The notes: a model not told the origin generated them from the letters alone. A stretch of 64,000 nt of DNA from Muribaculaceae bacterium Isolate-104 (HZI) (GCA_003762715.1 RIBJ01000030.1:161773-225772); one strand, 5' to 3'. Shown: positions 46,690 through 56,306, counted from the stretch's first letter. Program-made: numbers and translations.

Positions 46690-49632
46690 TCATTCGTTAC
46701 AGCGACCGCACATAGTCTTGAATCCACAGAATTTGCATGTGGCTTCATTGTCGGTCTGTACAAAAGGTATGTCTGGATTGAAAATCTCTTCTATAGTGCC
46801 GAACAGCAGCGGCACAAACTCATCCATGACAGTGCGGTGGTCTTCCACCACGCGACGGTTTATCTTTATTTCAAGCGGTCCGCTCGATAGAATTTTGCGC
46901 AGATTGTAGATGTAAGGCTTTAACGGCACATTGCTGTTTTTTTTGATATTGTAGGCGTAACAATACAGCAGAATCTGTGCCACAGCCTTGCGGTGGTCGG
47001 CGGCGGCGTGGTCAAAACAGGTGCCGAGGTCGGTGACAGAGGTCTTTTCATCGCCGGTTTTGTAATCGACAATGCGCCTCACCCCGCCAACTATATCGAT
47101 ACGGTCTATCTTCTGCTTGAAATTGACTCTCAGATTCGGGTTGACATCAAAGCACATAATCATGTTCTCTTCCGCACCTTCGAAAATAAACGGTGTCAGC
47201 TTCAGGTCTTCGGTCAGTATGGCTTTTACCGATTCCTTTATGACATTGCCCATGATGAGCGACTGACCGTTAAGCGCGGTGTCAAGCCGGTCGTTGTCAA
47301 ACTTATTGTAGAGGCTGTTGATTATGCGGGTTATAGTGCGTTCTATGCGGGTGTCGTTTCTGGCTATGAGAGCTTCGATGTCTGCACGGGTCACGGTCTT
47401 GTGGTCCGGCGAGTTTTTCAGCAATGCCTTGTACAGGCTCTCGCAGGTGTCATGCACAATTGTGCCGTACATGCTCGAGTCTATACAGTCTTTCATCTCC
47501 TCATCCGCATTATAACCTTCCACATAACTGAGATAAAATTGCAGGGGACACGCGACATACTTGTTTATGGCGCTTGCCGACAGATATTTCGGGCTCTCCG
47601 CTCCATGCAAGTATTGTTTCAGCCTGGTTATGATTCTATTGTTTTTTTCAATGCAAACTGGCTTGTCGGCAAAGCTCCTCGGCTCGAATACACGCAGACT
47701 CTGTTTTATTTTTCCGGATTTTCCGAACAGATATATAAGCTGTGTCAGGTATCTTGACATCTCGCCGGTTTTTACTCCTATAGTTCTCGCGTCATACAGC
47801 AGCTTTACCTTTCTGGCTCTTGAAATCAGCCGGTAGAAATAGTAGGCGAAAATGCTTTCCTGAAAGTCGGATGTGGCGATGCCGTAGCCACGCCTCAACG
47901 CATCAGGAATAAATGTTCCGGAATAGTGCTTTCTTGGGAAGATGCGTTCGTTAAGCGACAGCATGATTATGTTGTCAAAGTCAAGCGCTCGGGTTTCAAG
48001 CACACCCATAATCTGGAGTCCTTTGAGCGGCTCGCCGACGAGATTGATTTTTTCAGAAGCCACTATGCGCTCAACCATTCTGAAAAATGTAGCAGGCAGG
48101 AGCCTGACCCCAAACGATGTGCTGTGTTCCCTGATTTTATCCACAGCGGCGGTATAAGCGTCAAGAAATTTAAGCTCGGCACCTGACATGCCGGTGCTTA
48201 TGCACTTTATTACATCCGATATATAGTTGTAAACGGAGTCTGCCGAGCCATGGTCGCCGAGTACGGTGAAAACAGGTGTCAGATCCGGAGCTATTTCCGC
48301 TATGTGTGCCGGAGTGACTCTGAAAAGACGCTCTTTTATAATAGCTTCGGCAAGGGCATCTGCCTGATCCGCGGCTATGTTTTTAATGGCTGGGTCGGCA
48401 AGGAGTGCGGCAACATCTTTATAGAAAAAAGATTCCGCCCCGGCTGTGTGGCGTGCCCTCAGCTGCAGACTTACAATCATGCGCATAAGTGACGCCACTG
48501 AAGTGAGCTTCATCGGAAGCCCCATTGTCACGTTGATGTTTGGAATGTCGTCATAGGGTATAGCCCGCCGGAGCGCTACAAACAACGATTCGTCGGGGAG
48601 TACCACGGCAGTGTCAACCGCGTTCATAGGGTCGGCTATGTCTTTTGACTTTGCCAGATCGGACAGCAGGGACGCTGTTACCTTGGTCTGGGCTATAGCC
48701 GAGGGAACTCCTATGATTTCTATGTCAGGAAGGGTGGTAATCGGTGTTTCCGACAGAGGGTACAGCGACTGGAATTCCTTTATGTTGCGCTCTATAAAAC
48801 GACCGGCGCGGTTGAATCCGTTGCTGAAGGCAGGGCAGTTGTAGTCCCAGTAAAAATCTGCCGCTCCGCAGCCTCTGAGTGTGGAGAATATCTTTAGCTC
48901 TACCGGAGTCAGAACGTTGAACCCTACGAAGATATAGCGTTTGAATTTAAGTGTTCCTTTAACCACGGCATCCGACAGCGCGGCTGCCGCCTTGCGGTAC
49001 ATCATACCGCCGGATGATTTGCCCTCGCGGTCAAGACGGTCGTTGAAGGCATGGTATAACGGACAGAGCGCTTCCCACAGCCTTAGAAATTTGTCGCTCG
49101 GTTTTTTCTTGTCTTTGTCGCTGTTGCCGAAATGCTTCCAAAAGCGGTCCACATACTCCACTCCCGGCTCCTCGCCCCAGTATCTTCGTATTATTTCAAT
49201 CTGTTCGGGGGTGAGGTAGTTACTGCTTATTTCCTTGTAGCGTTTCAGGTTGACAAATAAAGAGTCGGCATCTACAAGGTAACGGTCCACATCGCCGAAA
49301 TCGCTTAGAATCATTTCTCCCCAAAACAGGAACTGGTCAAACTCGACAGAGTCTCCCGACAGCTTGCGATATTCGTCGAAAAGAATGAAAATCTGTTCGA
49401 GCTTTGATGCGGTATTTGTGCGAGACAGCTCAGACACAAAGGAAGTTATGGTTCTGATATTCGGTGCTGTGCCGGAGCCGTTGTTTTCTGACAGATAGTG
49501 TCTGAAAAATGTAGCGGAACGCTTGTTGGGAAATATAAAGCACAGCTGAGAAAAGTGTTCGCTTTCGTTGGCTGCGTATATATCTGCAACCTGACGCAGA
49601 AACGGGGTGTGGTGATGCGGGTTGTCGGTCAT
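46690..49632 (-). CDS. AddB-like protein with C-terminal PD-(D/E)XK Fe-S nuclease
   Basis: This 980-residue protein resembles AddB of helicase-nuclease recombination complexes. Its helicase-like N-terminus lacks a real Walker A loop: LCFIFPNKRSATFFRHYL occupies that position. The C-terminus has nuclease residues in QKIDRIDIVGG and RRIVDYKTGDE, and four cysteines (KYVACPLQF, then TCKFCGFKTMCG) that would bind the stabilising 4Fe-4S cluster. A UvrD/AddA partner is not adjacent. Its start overlaps the end of holB by 4 bases. Confidence 0.85.
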   Translation of the reverse strand: MTDNPHHHTPFLRQVADIYAANESEHFSQLCFIFPNKRSATFFRHYLSENNGSGTAPNIRTITSFVSELSRTNTASKLEQIFILFDEYRKLSGDSVEFDQFLFWGEMILSDFGDVDRYLVDADSLFVNLKRYKEISSNYLTPEQIEIIRRYWGEEPGVEYVDRFWKHFGNSDKDKKKPSDKFLRLWEALCPLYHAFNDRLDREGKSSGGMMYRKAAAALSDAVVKGTLKFKRYIFVGFNVLTPVELKIFSTLRGCGAADFYWDYNCPAFSNGFNRAGRFIERNIKEFQSLYPLSETPITTLPDIEIIGVPSAIAQTKVTASLLSDLAKSKDIADPMNAVDTAVVLPDESLFVALRRAIPYDDIPNINVTMGLPMKLTSVASLMRMIVSLQLRARHTAGAESFFYKDVAALLADPAIKNIAADQADALAEAIIKERLFRVTPAHIAEIAPDLTPVFTVLGDHGSADSVYNYISDVIKCISTGMSGAELKFLDAYTAAVDKIREHSTSFGVRLLPATFFRMVERIVASEKINLVGEPLKGLQIMGVLETRALDFDNIIMLSLNERIFPRKHYSGTFIPDALRRGYGIATSDFQESIFAYYFYRLISRARKVKLLYDARTIGVKTGEMSRYLTQLIYLFGKSGKIKQSLRVFEPRSFADKPVCIEKNNRIITRLKQYLHGAESPKYLSASAINKYVACPLQFYLSYVEGYNADEEMKDCIDSSMYGTIVHDTCESLYKALLKNSPDHKTVTRADIEALIARNDTRIERTITRIINSLYNKFDNDRLDTALNGQSLIMGNVIKESVKAILTEDLKLTPFIFEGAEENMIMCFDVNPNLRVNFKQKIDRIDIVGGVRRIVDYKTGDEKTSVTDLGTCFDHAAADHRKAVAQILLYCYAYNIKKNSNVPLKPYIYNLRKILSSGPLEIKINRRVVEDHRTVMDEFVPLLFGTIEEIFNPDIPFVQTDNEATCKFCGFKTMCGRCNE

Positions 49633-50762
49633 TGTTTCAGCAGAAGGATTACCTTGATTGCCACGTCAAGATTCACAATCTTGCCGTTGGCGTTGCCGGC
49701 TATGTCTATACGGGCTTTGTCAAACACTTCAATGAGTTTCTCCACATTGCGTTCATTTATGAATCTGGCGAATCTTACGCTGAAAGCGGATTCAGTTGAG
49801 TTCAGGTAATTTAGCTGTGGTAATTTGAAGTTGTAGATGAAGTTTTCGCGAATCAGACGCACGGAGTATTCGTAGAATTTAATCTCTTTTTCTCTGCCGA
49901 GAGTGGCAAGAGCCGCACTCCATTCTTTGAGGTCGGCAATCTTTCGCTGGTACGCCTGACGCATGAGGGTTACGAACATGTTGAAAAATTCGTTCTCGTC
50001 GCTGCGGCTTCCGATGCTTCTCAGTGCCGCAGTCACGGAGCCGTCTGCGTTGTGGGCTATAGACATGGCGTCCTCGCTGCCGATTCCTCTCTCGGTTTCA
50101 AGTATGCCGGCTATTACACTGTCGGCAACCCTTCCGGTGGATATTCTTTGTACTCGTGAATATATTGTCGGCAACAACTCTTTAGGGTTGTCGCTGACCA
50201 TTATGAACAGGGTGTCTTCCCATGGCTCTTCAAGCATCTTGAGGATTTTGTTAGCCGCCTCCTCGTTCATTTTTTCAGGGAGCCACCACAGTACAACTTT
50301 GTATTTGGAGCCATGTGCGGCAAAAGACAGTTTTCTCAGCAGCGCTCCGCTTTCGTTGGCGTATGTTATTGGCTGGGCGTTTTTTTTGTCAAAAGTCTCT
50401 GTCCAGACACTGAAGTCCATGAAACGGCGTCCATCGAGATACTCTTTCCATTCGGTCAGGAAGTCGTCGCTCACAGGGGCGTTAGTCATTTTGTCGAGCT
50501 TGACCACCGGAAACACATAGTGTGTGTCAATGTGGCTCATGCTTTGGTGCTGTATGCACGACGGGCACACCCCGCAGCTGTCTTTGTCACCGGGTTTACG
50601 TCCGGTACAGTGTATGTATTGGGCAAAGGCGCGTGCAAGAGCGAATTTGCCTGTGCCTGAGGGTCCTTCTATCAGGAGTGCATGCGGTATTCTGTCGTTG
50701 TCGGCAAGAGACAAAAGCCTTTGTCTGGTGTTTTCATGAACCGGAATCTCTTTGAACAGCAT
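49629..50762 (-). CDS. holB: DNA polymerase III delta-prime subunit
   Basis: This clamp-loader AAA+ subunit of 377 residues has the P-loop GPSGTGKFALARAFAQ, then the four-cysteine zinc module (HCTGRKPGDKDSCGVCPSC). The segment KVVLWWLPEKMNEEAANKILKMLEEPWEDTLFIMV is the SRC-like region, and YSRVQRI carries the sensor. It loads the beta clamp at replication forks. It overlaps the AddB-like gene and lies 16 bases downstream of metF. Confidence 0.9.
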   Translation of the reverse strand: MLFKEIPVHENTRQRLLSLADNDRIPHALLIEGPSGTGKFALARAFAQYIHCTGRKPGDKDSCGVCPSCIQHQSMSHIDTHYVFPVVKLDKMTNAPVSDDFLTEWKEYLDGRRFMDFSVWTETFDKKNAQPITYANESGALLRKLSFAAHGSKYKVVLWWLPEKMNEEAANKILKMLEEPWEDTLFIMVSDNPKELLPTIYSRVQRISTGRVADSVIAGILETERGIGSEDAMSIAHNADGSVTAALRSIGSRSDENEFFNMFVTLMRQAYQRKIADLKEWSAALATLGREKEIKFYEYSVRLIRENFIYNFKLPQLNYLNSTESAFSVRFARFINERNVEKLIEVFDKARIDIAGNANGKIVNLDVAIKVILLLKQ

Positions 50763-50778
50763 GTTTTATAGCGCGTGG

Positions 50779-51744
50779 TTACATTATGTTTTCAAGTATA
50801 CTGCGAACGCTTTTTGTGGCGTTGAGAGAATAGATGTGTACGCTTGGAACACCTCGTGAATATAGCTCGCGAATCTGACCTGTACACCATTCCACGCCAA
50901 CTGCCTTTGCGTCATCGTCGTTCTTGCAGTCTATTAAAGCCGAGGCGAGCTCGCTGGGAATATCCACATGGAAAATCTTTGGCAGCACAGTGAGCTGCTT
51001 GCGAGATACTATAGGCTTGATTCCCGGTATTATGGGCACATTTATTCCGGCGGCACGGCATTTGTCGACAAAGTCAAAAAACTTGCTGTTGTCAAAGAAC
51101 ATCTGTGTCACAATATAGTCGGCACCCGAATCAACCTTGTGCTTAAGCCAAAGCATGTCAAGCTCGGAGTTTGGGGCTTCGTCATGCTTTTCAGGATAGC
51201 CGGCAACTCCGTAGCTGAAAGGGGTCTCTGCTACAATTTCCATTTCAGTGCCGTCAAGAAACAGCCCTCTGTTGAACGAGTTTACCTGCAAGGCGAGGTC
51301 GCTTGCATGGGCGTGTCCGTTGTCGTTTGGCTTAAAGGAAGGCTCGTGTTTGGCTTTGTCTCCGCGAAGAACCAGCAGGTTGGTGATGCCGAGGAAGTTC
51401 AGGTCAATAAGCGCGTACTCGGTTTCAACCTTTGAGAATCCGCTGCATATTATGTGCGGAACAGCGGTAATGCCGTAACGCTGCTGTATTGCCGCCGCTA
51501 CCGCTACTGTTCCGGGGCGGGCGCGCTCGCTCACTCTTTGGTACAGTCCGTCGGGGGTGCTTTTATACACCATTTCGCTGCGGTGGGTGGTGATGTTTAT
51601 GTATGCGGGGTTGAATTCTCTCAGGGAGTCAATGTTGCCGAAAAGCTGCCCTATGCCTTTGCCCCTCAGCGGGGGCAGAACCTCAATGGAGAAGCAGCGG
51701 TCGCCTTTGGCTTTTATTATTTCCGGTATTGTCATGACTGTCAA
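50779..51744 (-). CDS. metF: Methylenetetrahydrofolate reductase
   Basis: MetF reduces methylene-THF to methyl-THF for methionine synthesis. The FAD-dependent TIM barrel has about 321 residues. FSIEVLPPLRGKG is the N-terminal motif, followed by YINITTHRS, HIICSGFSKVE, LVLRGDKAKHE, FSYGVAGYPEKHDEAPN, YIVTQMFFDNSKFFDFV and IPIIPGIKPI. The start could be the internal ATG at 51735. Reverse-strand TAACTTTG at 51768-51775 is the probable -7 box. Confidence 0.94.
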   Translation of the reverse strand: MTVMTIPEIIKAKGDRCFSIEVLPPLRGKGIGQLFGNIDSLREFNPAYINITTHRSEMVYKSTPDGLYQRVSERARPGTVAVAAAIQQRYGITAVPHIICSGFSKVETEYALIDLNFLGITNLLVLRGDKAKHEPSFKPNDNGHAHASDLALQVNSFNRGLFLDGTEMEIVAETPFSYGVAGYPEKHDEAPNSELDMLWLKHKVDSGADYIVTQMFFDNSKFFDFVDKCRAAGINVPIIPGIKPIVSRKQLTVLPKIFHVDIPSELASALIDCKNDDDAKAVGVEWCTGQIRELYSRGVPSVHIYSLNATKSVRSILENIM

Positions 51745-51844
51745 GCTCTAAATATATGTAATATCCACAAAGTTAGTGATAATAAATTATATGATAAGAA
51801 TTTTTTTGCAGAAGCAGAACAAAAAATGATTGTCGCGGTGTTAT

Positions 51845-51856
51845 ATGTTTAAACAT
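51845..51856. promoter_or_regulatory. Perfect palindrome upstream of the rubrerythrin fusion
   Basis: ATGTTTAAACAT is a perfect 12-base palindrome 26 bases before the ATG of the fusion gene and within the divergent region with metF. It could be an operator for an oxidative-stress regulator, but there is no direct evidence. Confidence 0.35.
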
Positions 51857-51882
51857 TTCAAACTAAACATCAGACAGATTGT

Positions 51883-53079
51883 ATGAAAAATCCATTGTTC
51901 AATATTTCTTACGGCCTATATGTAGTCACGGCAAATAAAAACGGCCGCGACAACGGATGTATATCCGACACTCTTTGTCAGCTTACGGTAGAGCCGGAGC
52001 AGGTGTCTCTGTGTCTTGACAAGTCAGGCTATACATGTGAGATGATTGCCGAAACCGGGGTGTTTACCGCGTCAATCATCAGTGTGGACGCGGGGTTTGC
52101 GCTGTTTCGTAATTTCGGTTTTCAAAGCGGCCGGTCTGTTGACAAGTTTGCCGATTTTGGCGATGTACGTCGAGTGGCTAACGGTACTCTTGCTATAACA
52201 GCGGGTACAAATGCTTTTATATCCGTGCAGGTAGACAAGAGTTTTGACCTCGGCTCACATGTGCTGTATATCGGCAAGGTAACTGAAAAGGAGACTTTTG
52301 ACAACAGCGATTCAATGACTTACAGCTATTATCAGAAGTATGTGAAGCCGCGGCCGGAGGCGGCGGCGGAGGTGCTTGTAAAGGGTCGGAATGACGAGGG
52401 GCAGACTGTGTGGCGCTGCGAAGTGTGCGGATATGAGTATATCGGAGAGGAGCTTCCGGCAGATTTCAGATGTCCGGTGTGCAAGCAGCCTACTTCAGCG
52501 TTTGCCAAGGTTGCAATGGCCGCGGCAGGACCTGACGAGCCGAACAAGTATGCGGGTACGCGCACGGAAAAGAATTTGCAGGAGGCGTTTGCCGGAGAGA
52601 GCATGGCCCGAAACAAATATACATATTTCGCCGATGTGGCTTCTCGCAACGGGTTTGAGTAGATTGCCGCGATATTTCGCAAGACTGCTGAAAACGAGCG
52701 CGAGCATGCGCGCCTGTGGTGTCAGGCTCTTGGCGGTATAAGCGATGACACAGCGGTTAATCTGCTGCATGCCGCCGAGGGTGAGAATTATGAGTGGACG
52801 GATATGTACGACCGTTTTGCCAAGGAGGCGGAAGAAGAGGGCTTCATGGCGCTTGCCAGGCAGTTTCGTAGGGTAGGCGAGATAGAACGGCACCACGAGG
52901 AGCGTTATCGTGCACTTCTGCACAATGTCGAGGCTCATGAGGTGTTTCGCAAGAGCGGAGTCAGTGTATGGGAATGTCGCAATTGCGGTCACATCATTTT
53001 GTCTACGGATGCACCGAAGGTGTGCCCGGTGTGCCTCAAGCCTCAGGCGTTTTATGAAATACATCCGGAGAATTACTGA
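51883..53079 (+). pseudogene. Flavin reductase-rubredoxin-rubrerythrin fusion interrupted by an in-frame TAG
   Basis: Read through, the frame encodes about 398 residues. It starts with an FMN-binding split-barrel domain (about 1-160). A rubredoxin (WRCEVCGYEYIGEELPADFRCPVC) follows at about 185-215, then a rubrerythrin diiron domain with helices [23 protein letters not shown] and [10 protein letters not shown]. The C-terminus has a second rubredoxin-like CxxC pair (CRNCGH, CPVC). TAG at 52660-52662 stops it after NGFE, where relatives have Gln (GFEQIAAIF); CAG to TAG is one base. Downstream residues are intact in the same frame. Such fusions detoxify peroxide in anaerobes. The truncated form keeps only the flavin and rubredoxin parts. 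Confidence 0.8.
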
Positions 53080-53106
53080 TGCGCCGGAGGTGTGTAATAA
53101 GCAAAA

Positions 53107-53138
53107 AAAACGCTCTGCGAATTATCGCAGAGCGTTTT
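53107..53138. terminator. Terminator after the fusion gene and the DUF4295 gene
   Basis: AAAACGCTCTGCGA at 53107-53120 pairs with TCGCAGAGCGTTTT at 53125-53138, between convergent genes. Confidence 0.9.
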
Positions 53139-53165
53139 CTGTATTTACAAATAGTTGATTGTCTA

Positions 53166-53315
53166 CTATTTGAGAAGGTCCTTAACGGCATCGTTAGGCA
53201 CCATCTGTTCCTGGAAAGTGTAAGCTCCGGTTTTGGGAGATTTCACAACCTTTATGACCTTGCTGTAGGTGCGGCCTTCACCCTTCTGGAGTGATGCGAC
53301 GGTTTTCTTTGCCAT
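53166..53315 (-). CDS. DUF4295 small ribosome-linked protein
   Basis: A 49-residue basic protein, MAKKTVASLQKGEGRTYSKV at the start and a C-terminus ending VKDLLK, encoded directly after bL33. DUF4295 is confined to Bacteroidota and nearly always lies with rpmB-rpmG. It probably belongs to the ribosome, though I cannot show this from sequence. The gene ends in TAG. Confidence 0.88.
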   Translation of the reverse strand: MAKKTVASLQKGEGRTYSKVIKVVKSPKTGAYTFQEQMVPNDAVKDLLK

Positions 53316-53325
53316 ATCTCAGATC

Positions 53326-53514
53326 TTATTTGATTTCTTTATGTACAGTTACTTTTTTGAGAATCGGGTTGTATTTTTTCAGTTCCAGACGCTCAGTAGT
53401 GTTTTTGCGGTTCTTTGTGGTGATGTAACGCGATGTGCCGGGCATGCCGCTTGCTTTGTGCTCAGTGCACTCAAGAATCACCTGTACGCGATTGCCTTTA
53501 GCTTTCTTTGCCAT
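53326..53514 (-). CDS. rpmG: Large-subunit ribosomal protein bL33
   Basis: A 62-residue bL33, [20 protein letters not shown], with the family's [21 protein letters not shown]. It has a single Cys, so this is the zinc-free type. It lies between bL28 and DUF4295 on the reverse strand. Confidence 0.96.
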   Translation of the reverse strand: MAKKAKGNRVQVILECTEHKASGMPGTSRYITTKNRKNTTERLELKKYNPILKKVTVHKEIK

Positions 53515-53519
53515 CGTTA

Positions 53520-53777
53520 TTAGTATGCTAAGTATTTGATTTCAGTTAAATAACCCTGACGGGCAGCGTCTTTGATAGCTGCGTCAAGACCCTTTTTGTT
53601 GATTGTGCGGAGTCCGGCTGCTGAAAGGGTGAGTGTAATCCAAGCCTGTTCTTCTACCCAAAAGAATTTTTTGGTGAAGAGGTTCACGTTGAATTTGCGC
53701 TTGGTGCGGCGCTTAGAGTGAGACACGTTGTTTCCCACAATCGCCTTTTTGCCTGTAATCTGACAAATCTTTGACAT
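53520..53777 (-). CDS. rpmB: Large-subunit ribosomal protein bL28
   Basis: An 85-residue bL28 with [21 protein letters not shown], then [10 protein letters not shown] and [15 protein letters not shown]. It is the first gene of the rpmB-rpmG-DUF4295 group. Upstream, 53778-53928 holds no gene. Confidence 0.96.
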   Translation of the reverse strand: MSKICQITGKKAIVGNNVSHSKRRTKRKFNVNLFTKKFFWVEEQAWITLTLSAAGLRTINKKGLDAAIKDAARQGYLTEIKYLAY

Positions 53778-53928
53778 GGCTGTTGATGTTATTTAGCTCG
53801 TAATGTTAATTTTGTTAACGTGGTTGTGTGGCCGCCATCTCAGTTCTCATATCGCCGCTAAATGCATCATTTTTAGCCGCTTTACAGGATGAGCCACAAA
53901 ACAGAGTGCAAAGTAAGCACTTTTTTGT

Positions 53929-55197
53929 CTATTTGCCAAATTTAAGAGTCTTTTTTTGCTCTTTAATGGTTGATGCGGCAAGAATCAGGGCTTGGTTGAC
54001 GGCTCTTTGCACTATCCGAGCGCGGTTTCCCGGGAAGTGCATGGTGGTAGTACGGACTTTTCCTTTATAAGCTACGGCGATGCAGACGGTGCCTACCGGT
54101 TTCAGGGGTGTTCCTCCGTCGGGTCCGGCAATGCCGCTTGTTGCCATTGCAAGGTCTGCGCCGGTTGCAGTGCAGGCACCGAGAGCCATTTGCCCTGCTG
54201 TTTCCTCGCTGACGGCTCCTTTTTCCGAGAGTGTTTCCGGACTAACGCCGAGGAGCTTGACTTTGATGTCGTTGCTGTATGCCACAATGCCTCCGAGCAT
54301 GTTTGCGCTACTGCCAGGTATCGCGGTTATGGCGGCTGCGATATTGCCTCCGGTGCAGCTTTCCGCAGTGGCGATTGTAGCGCCGCAGGATGCCGCTTCA
54401 TGCAGCAGTATCTGGGCGGGAGTAAGGTCGCCTATCGCGAGCAGGTTGTCGCCAAGTAGTTCTATGAGGTTGGCGCAGGCGTTGCGTGTGATTTTTTCTG
54501 TGGCTGACCTGTCGCTGCCGGTGGAGTCGAGCCGCAGCCGTATGTATCCGGCATTTGGCAGGTAGGCAAGGTGCAGATTTTCCGGCAGGGAGCTTTCCCA
54601 CTTGTCAAGACTTTCAGCCAAAGCGCTTTCGCTGATGCCTGTGGTTATGAATGTGTTGTGAAGTATACATTTGTCGGAGTGATATTTATCCAGAAGCCTC
54701 GGAAATACCTCGCTCTCGAACATTCCGGCGGTTTCAAATGGCACTCCGGGCATGGCGACAAGGGTTCCGCGAGGGGAGTCGAACCACATCAGCGGTGCTG
54801 TGCCGAGCTTGTTGTTTATTACGGAACAGGAGGATGGAACGATGGCTTGACCTGCGGTAAGGGCGTTCATTTCCAGACCTCTGGCAGTCATTATTGACCG
54901 CACGTTTTCGAGAACATCTCTGTTTTCAACGAGGTTTCCGCCGAAAATTTCTGTCAGCACACCTTTGGTGATGTCGTCTTTTGTGGGTCCGAGCCCGCCT
55001 GTGGTAAGTACTATCGGCGCCTGGGCAAACGCTTTGTCTATTGCGTTGCGTATTTCATTGCGGTTGTCGGCGACAACCTGTACTCCGGCAATCTGCCATC
55101 CCGCCGGGGCGATTGTTCTCGCGATAGTGCCGCTGTTGGTGTCTGTAACCTGACCGACAAGCAGCTCGTCGCCAATCGCTATAACTGATACTTTCAT
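53929..55197 (-). CDS. cinA: CinA family nicotinamide-nucleotide amidohydrolase
   Basis: CinA has an N-terminal COG1058/molybdopterin-binding-like domain (SVIAIGDELLVGQVTDTNS, VLTTGGLGPTKDDIT) and a C-terminal PncC deamidase domain (TIATAESCTGGNIAAAITAIPGSS, GIAGPDGGTPLKPVGTV). Together they span 422 residues, the normal length. It recycles NMN and clears ADP-ribose-type products; the competence name is historical. It lies 4 bases downstream of tsaD on the same strand, suggesting one transcript. Confidence 0.95.
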   Translation of the reverse strand: MKVSVIAIGDELLVGQVTDTNSGTIARTIAPAGWQIAGVQVVADNRNEIRNAIDKAFAQAPIVLTTGGLGPTKDDITKGVLTEIFGGNLVENRDVLENVRSIMTARGLEMNALTAGQAIVPSSCSVINNKLGTAPLMWFDSPRGTLVAMPGVPFETAGMFESEVFPRLLDKYHSDKCILHNTFITTGISESALAESLDKWESSLPENLHLAYLPNAGYIRLRLDSTGSDRSATEKITRNACANLIELLGDNLLAIGDLTPAQILLHEAASCGATIATAESCTGGNIAAAITAIPGSSANMLGGIVAYSNDIKVKLLGVSPETLSEKGAVSEETAGQMALGACTATGADLAMATSGIAGPDGGTPLKPVGTVCIAVAYKGKVRTTTMHFPGNRARIVQRAVNQALILAASTIKEQKKTLKFGK

Positions 55198-55201
55198 TAT
55201 A

Positions 55202-56221
55202 TTATATGGTTACGCGCGCGTAAGGAACTTCGGAGTATGAGCAGAATTCGCCTTTGAGGTATTTGAAGTAGCCGGCTATAGCCACCATGGCGGCATTGTC
55301 GGTGGTAAATACTCTTTCGGGAATGAATGCGGTCAGGCTGTTGGCTGCGCAGAAGGCTGCCACGGCTTCGCGCACTCCGCTGTTGGCGCTGACACCGCCT
55401 CCTATAGCTACTGTTCTGACTCCGGTTTGTTTTACTGCTTTTTCGAGTTTGCCTATCAAAATGTCGACTATTGTGCGCTGTAGCGAGGCGGCAAGGTCGG
55501 CTTTGTTATGCTCAATGAAGTCCGGGTCGCCTTTGAGCTTGTCGCGAAGGGTGTAAAGGAAAGATGTCTTTAGCCCGCTGAAGCTGTAGTCGAGTCCGGG
55601 GATTCGCGGTTTGGCGAATTTAAAAGCGTCGGGATTGCCTTCGGCGGCAAGCCGGTCTATGTGCGGGCCTCCGGGATAAGGCAGACCCATTACTTTGGCG
55701 CATTTGTCAAACGCCTCTCCGGCGGCGTCGTCTATTGTCTGTCCGAGGATTTCCATGTCGTCGTGACTTTTTACCAAAATAATCTGGCTGTTGCCGCCGC
55801 TTACAAGCAGGCAAAGGAAAGGAAATTCAGGAACGGTGTCGGTTGCCTGTTTTTTTATGAAATGGCTCAACACATGCCCGTGCAGGTGGTTGACATCTAT
55901 GATGGGTATTCTCAGCCCGAGGCTCATGCCTTTGGCAAACGAGGTGCCTACCAACAGCGAGCCGAGCAAGCCGGGCCCGCGTGTAAACGCTATGGCGCTT
56001 ACGTCTTTCGCTTCAATGCCTGCGCGGCTCATTGCGGCGCTTACAACCGGCACTATGTTTTGTTGGTGAGCGCGTGAGGCGAGTTCGGGCACAACGCCTC
56101 CGTATTCTTCATGAACGCTCTGACTTGCAATTACGTTGCTGCGCAGTATGCCGTCGGTGATTACTGCTGCGGAGGTGTCATCGCAGGAAGATTCAATACC
56201 TAAAATAGTTACTTCACTCAT
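55202..56221 (-). CDS. tsaD: tRNA N6-threonylcarbamoyladenosine transferase TsaD
   Basis: TsaD completes t6A37 on ANN-decoding tRNAs. I used the ATG at 56221 (MSEVTILGIESSCDDTSAAV), giving about 339 residues, rather than the one at 56278, which adds a non-conserved leader. Metal-binding histidines are in VNHLHGHVLSH. AFTRGPGLLGSLLVG, LCLLVSGGNSQII and GGVSANSGVREA are the ATPase-fold blocks. Reverse-strand TAACTTTG near 56268 is a likely -7 box. Confidence 0.95.
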   Translation of the reverse strand: MSEVTILGIESSCDDTSAAVITDGILRSNVIASQSVHEEYGGVVPELASRAHQQNIVPVVSAAMSRAGIEAKDVSAIAFTRGPGLLGSLLVGTSFAKGMSLGLRIPIIDVNHLHGHVLSHFIKKQATDTVPEFPFLCLLVSGGNSQIILVKSHDDMEILGQTIDDAAGEAFDKCAKVMGLPYPGGPHIDRLAAEGNPDAFKFAKPRIPGLDYSFSGLKTSFLYTLRDKLKGDPDFIEHNKADLAASLQRTIVDILIGKLEKAVKQTGVRTVAIGGGVSANSGVREAVAAFCAANSLTAFIPERVFTTDNAAMVAIAGYFKYLKGEFCSYSEVPYARVTI

Positions 56222-56306
56222 AGTCTTTTTAGTTATGTCGCGCTGCTGCGTGACAATAGGGATTGCAAAGTTAAACAATTATAGCCTATGATTGGGAAAA
56301 AATGCC

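Noticed and set aside
46993..47757. 254-residue plus ORF inside the AddB-like gene
   Set aside because: Shadow of the nuclease; no start context or recognisable domain.
52660..52662. Genome-wide TAG recoding
   Set aside because: Several intact genes in the window end in TAG with the family's normal C-terminus, so TAG is a true stop here.
52495..53064. 189-residue reverse ORF opposite the rubrerythrin domain
   Set aside because: Considered as an explanation for the broken fusion, but the plus strand keeps all diiron and rubredoxin residues across the stop, so the plus frame is the real one.
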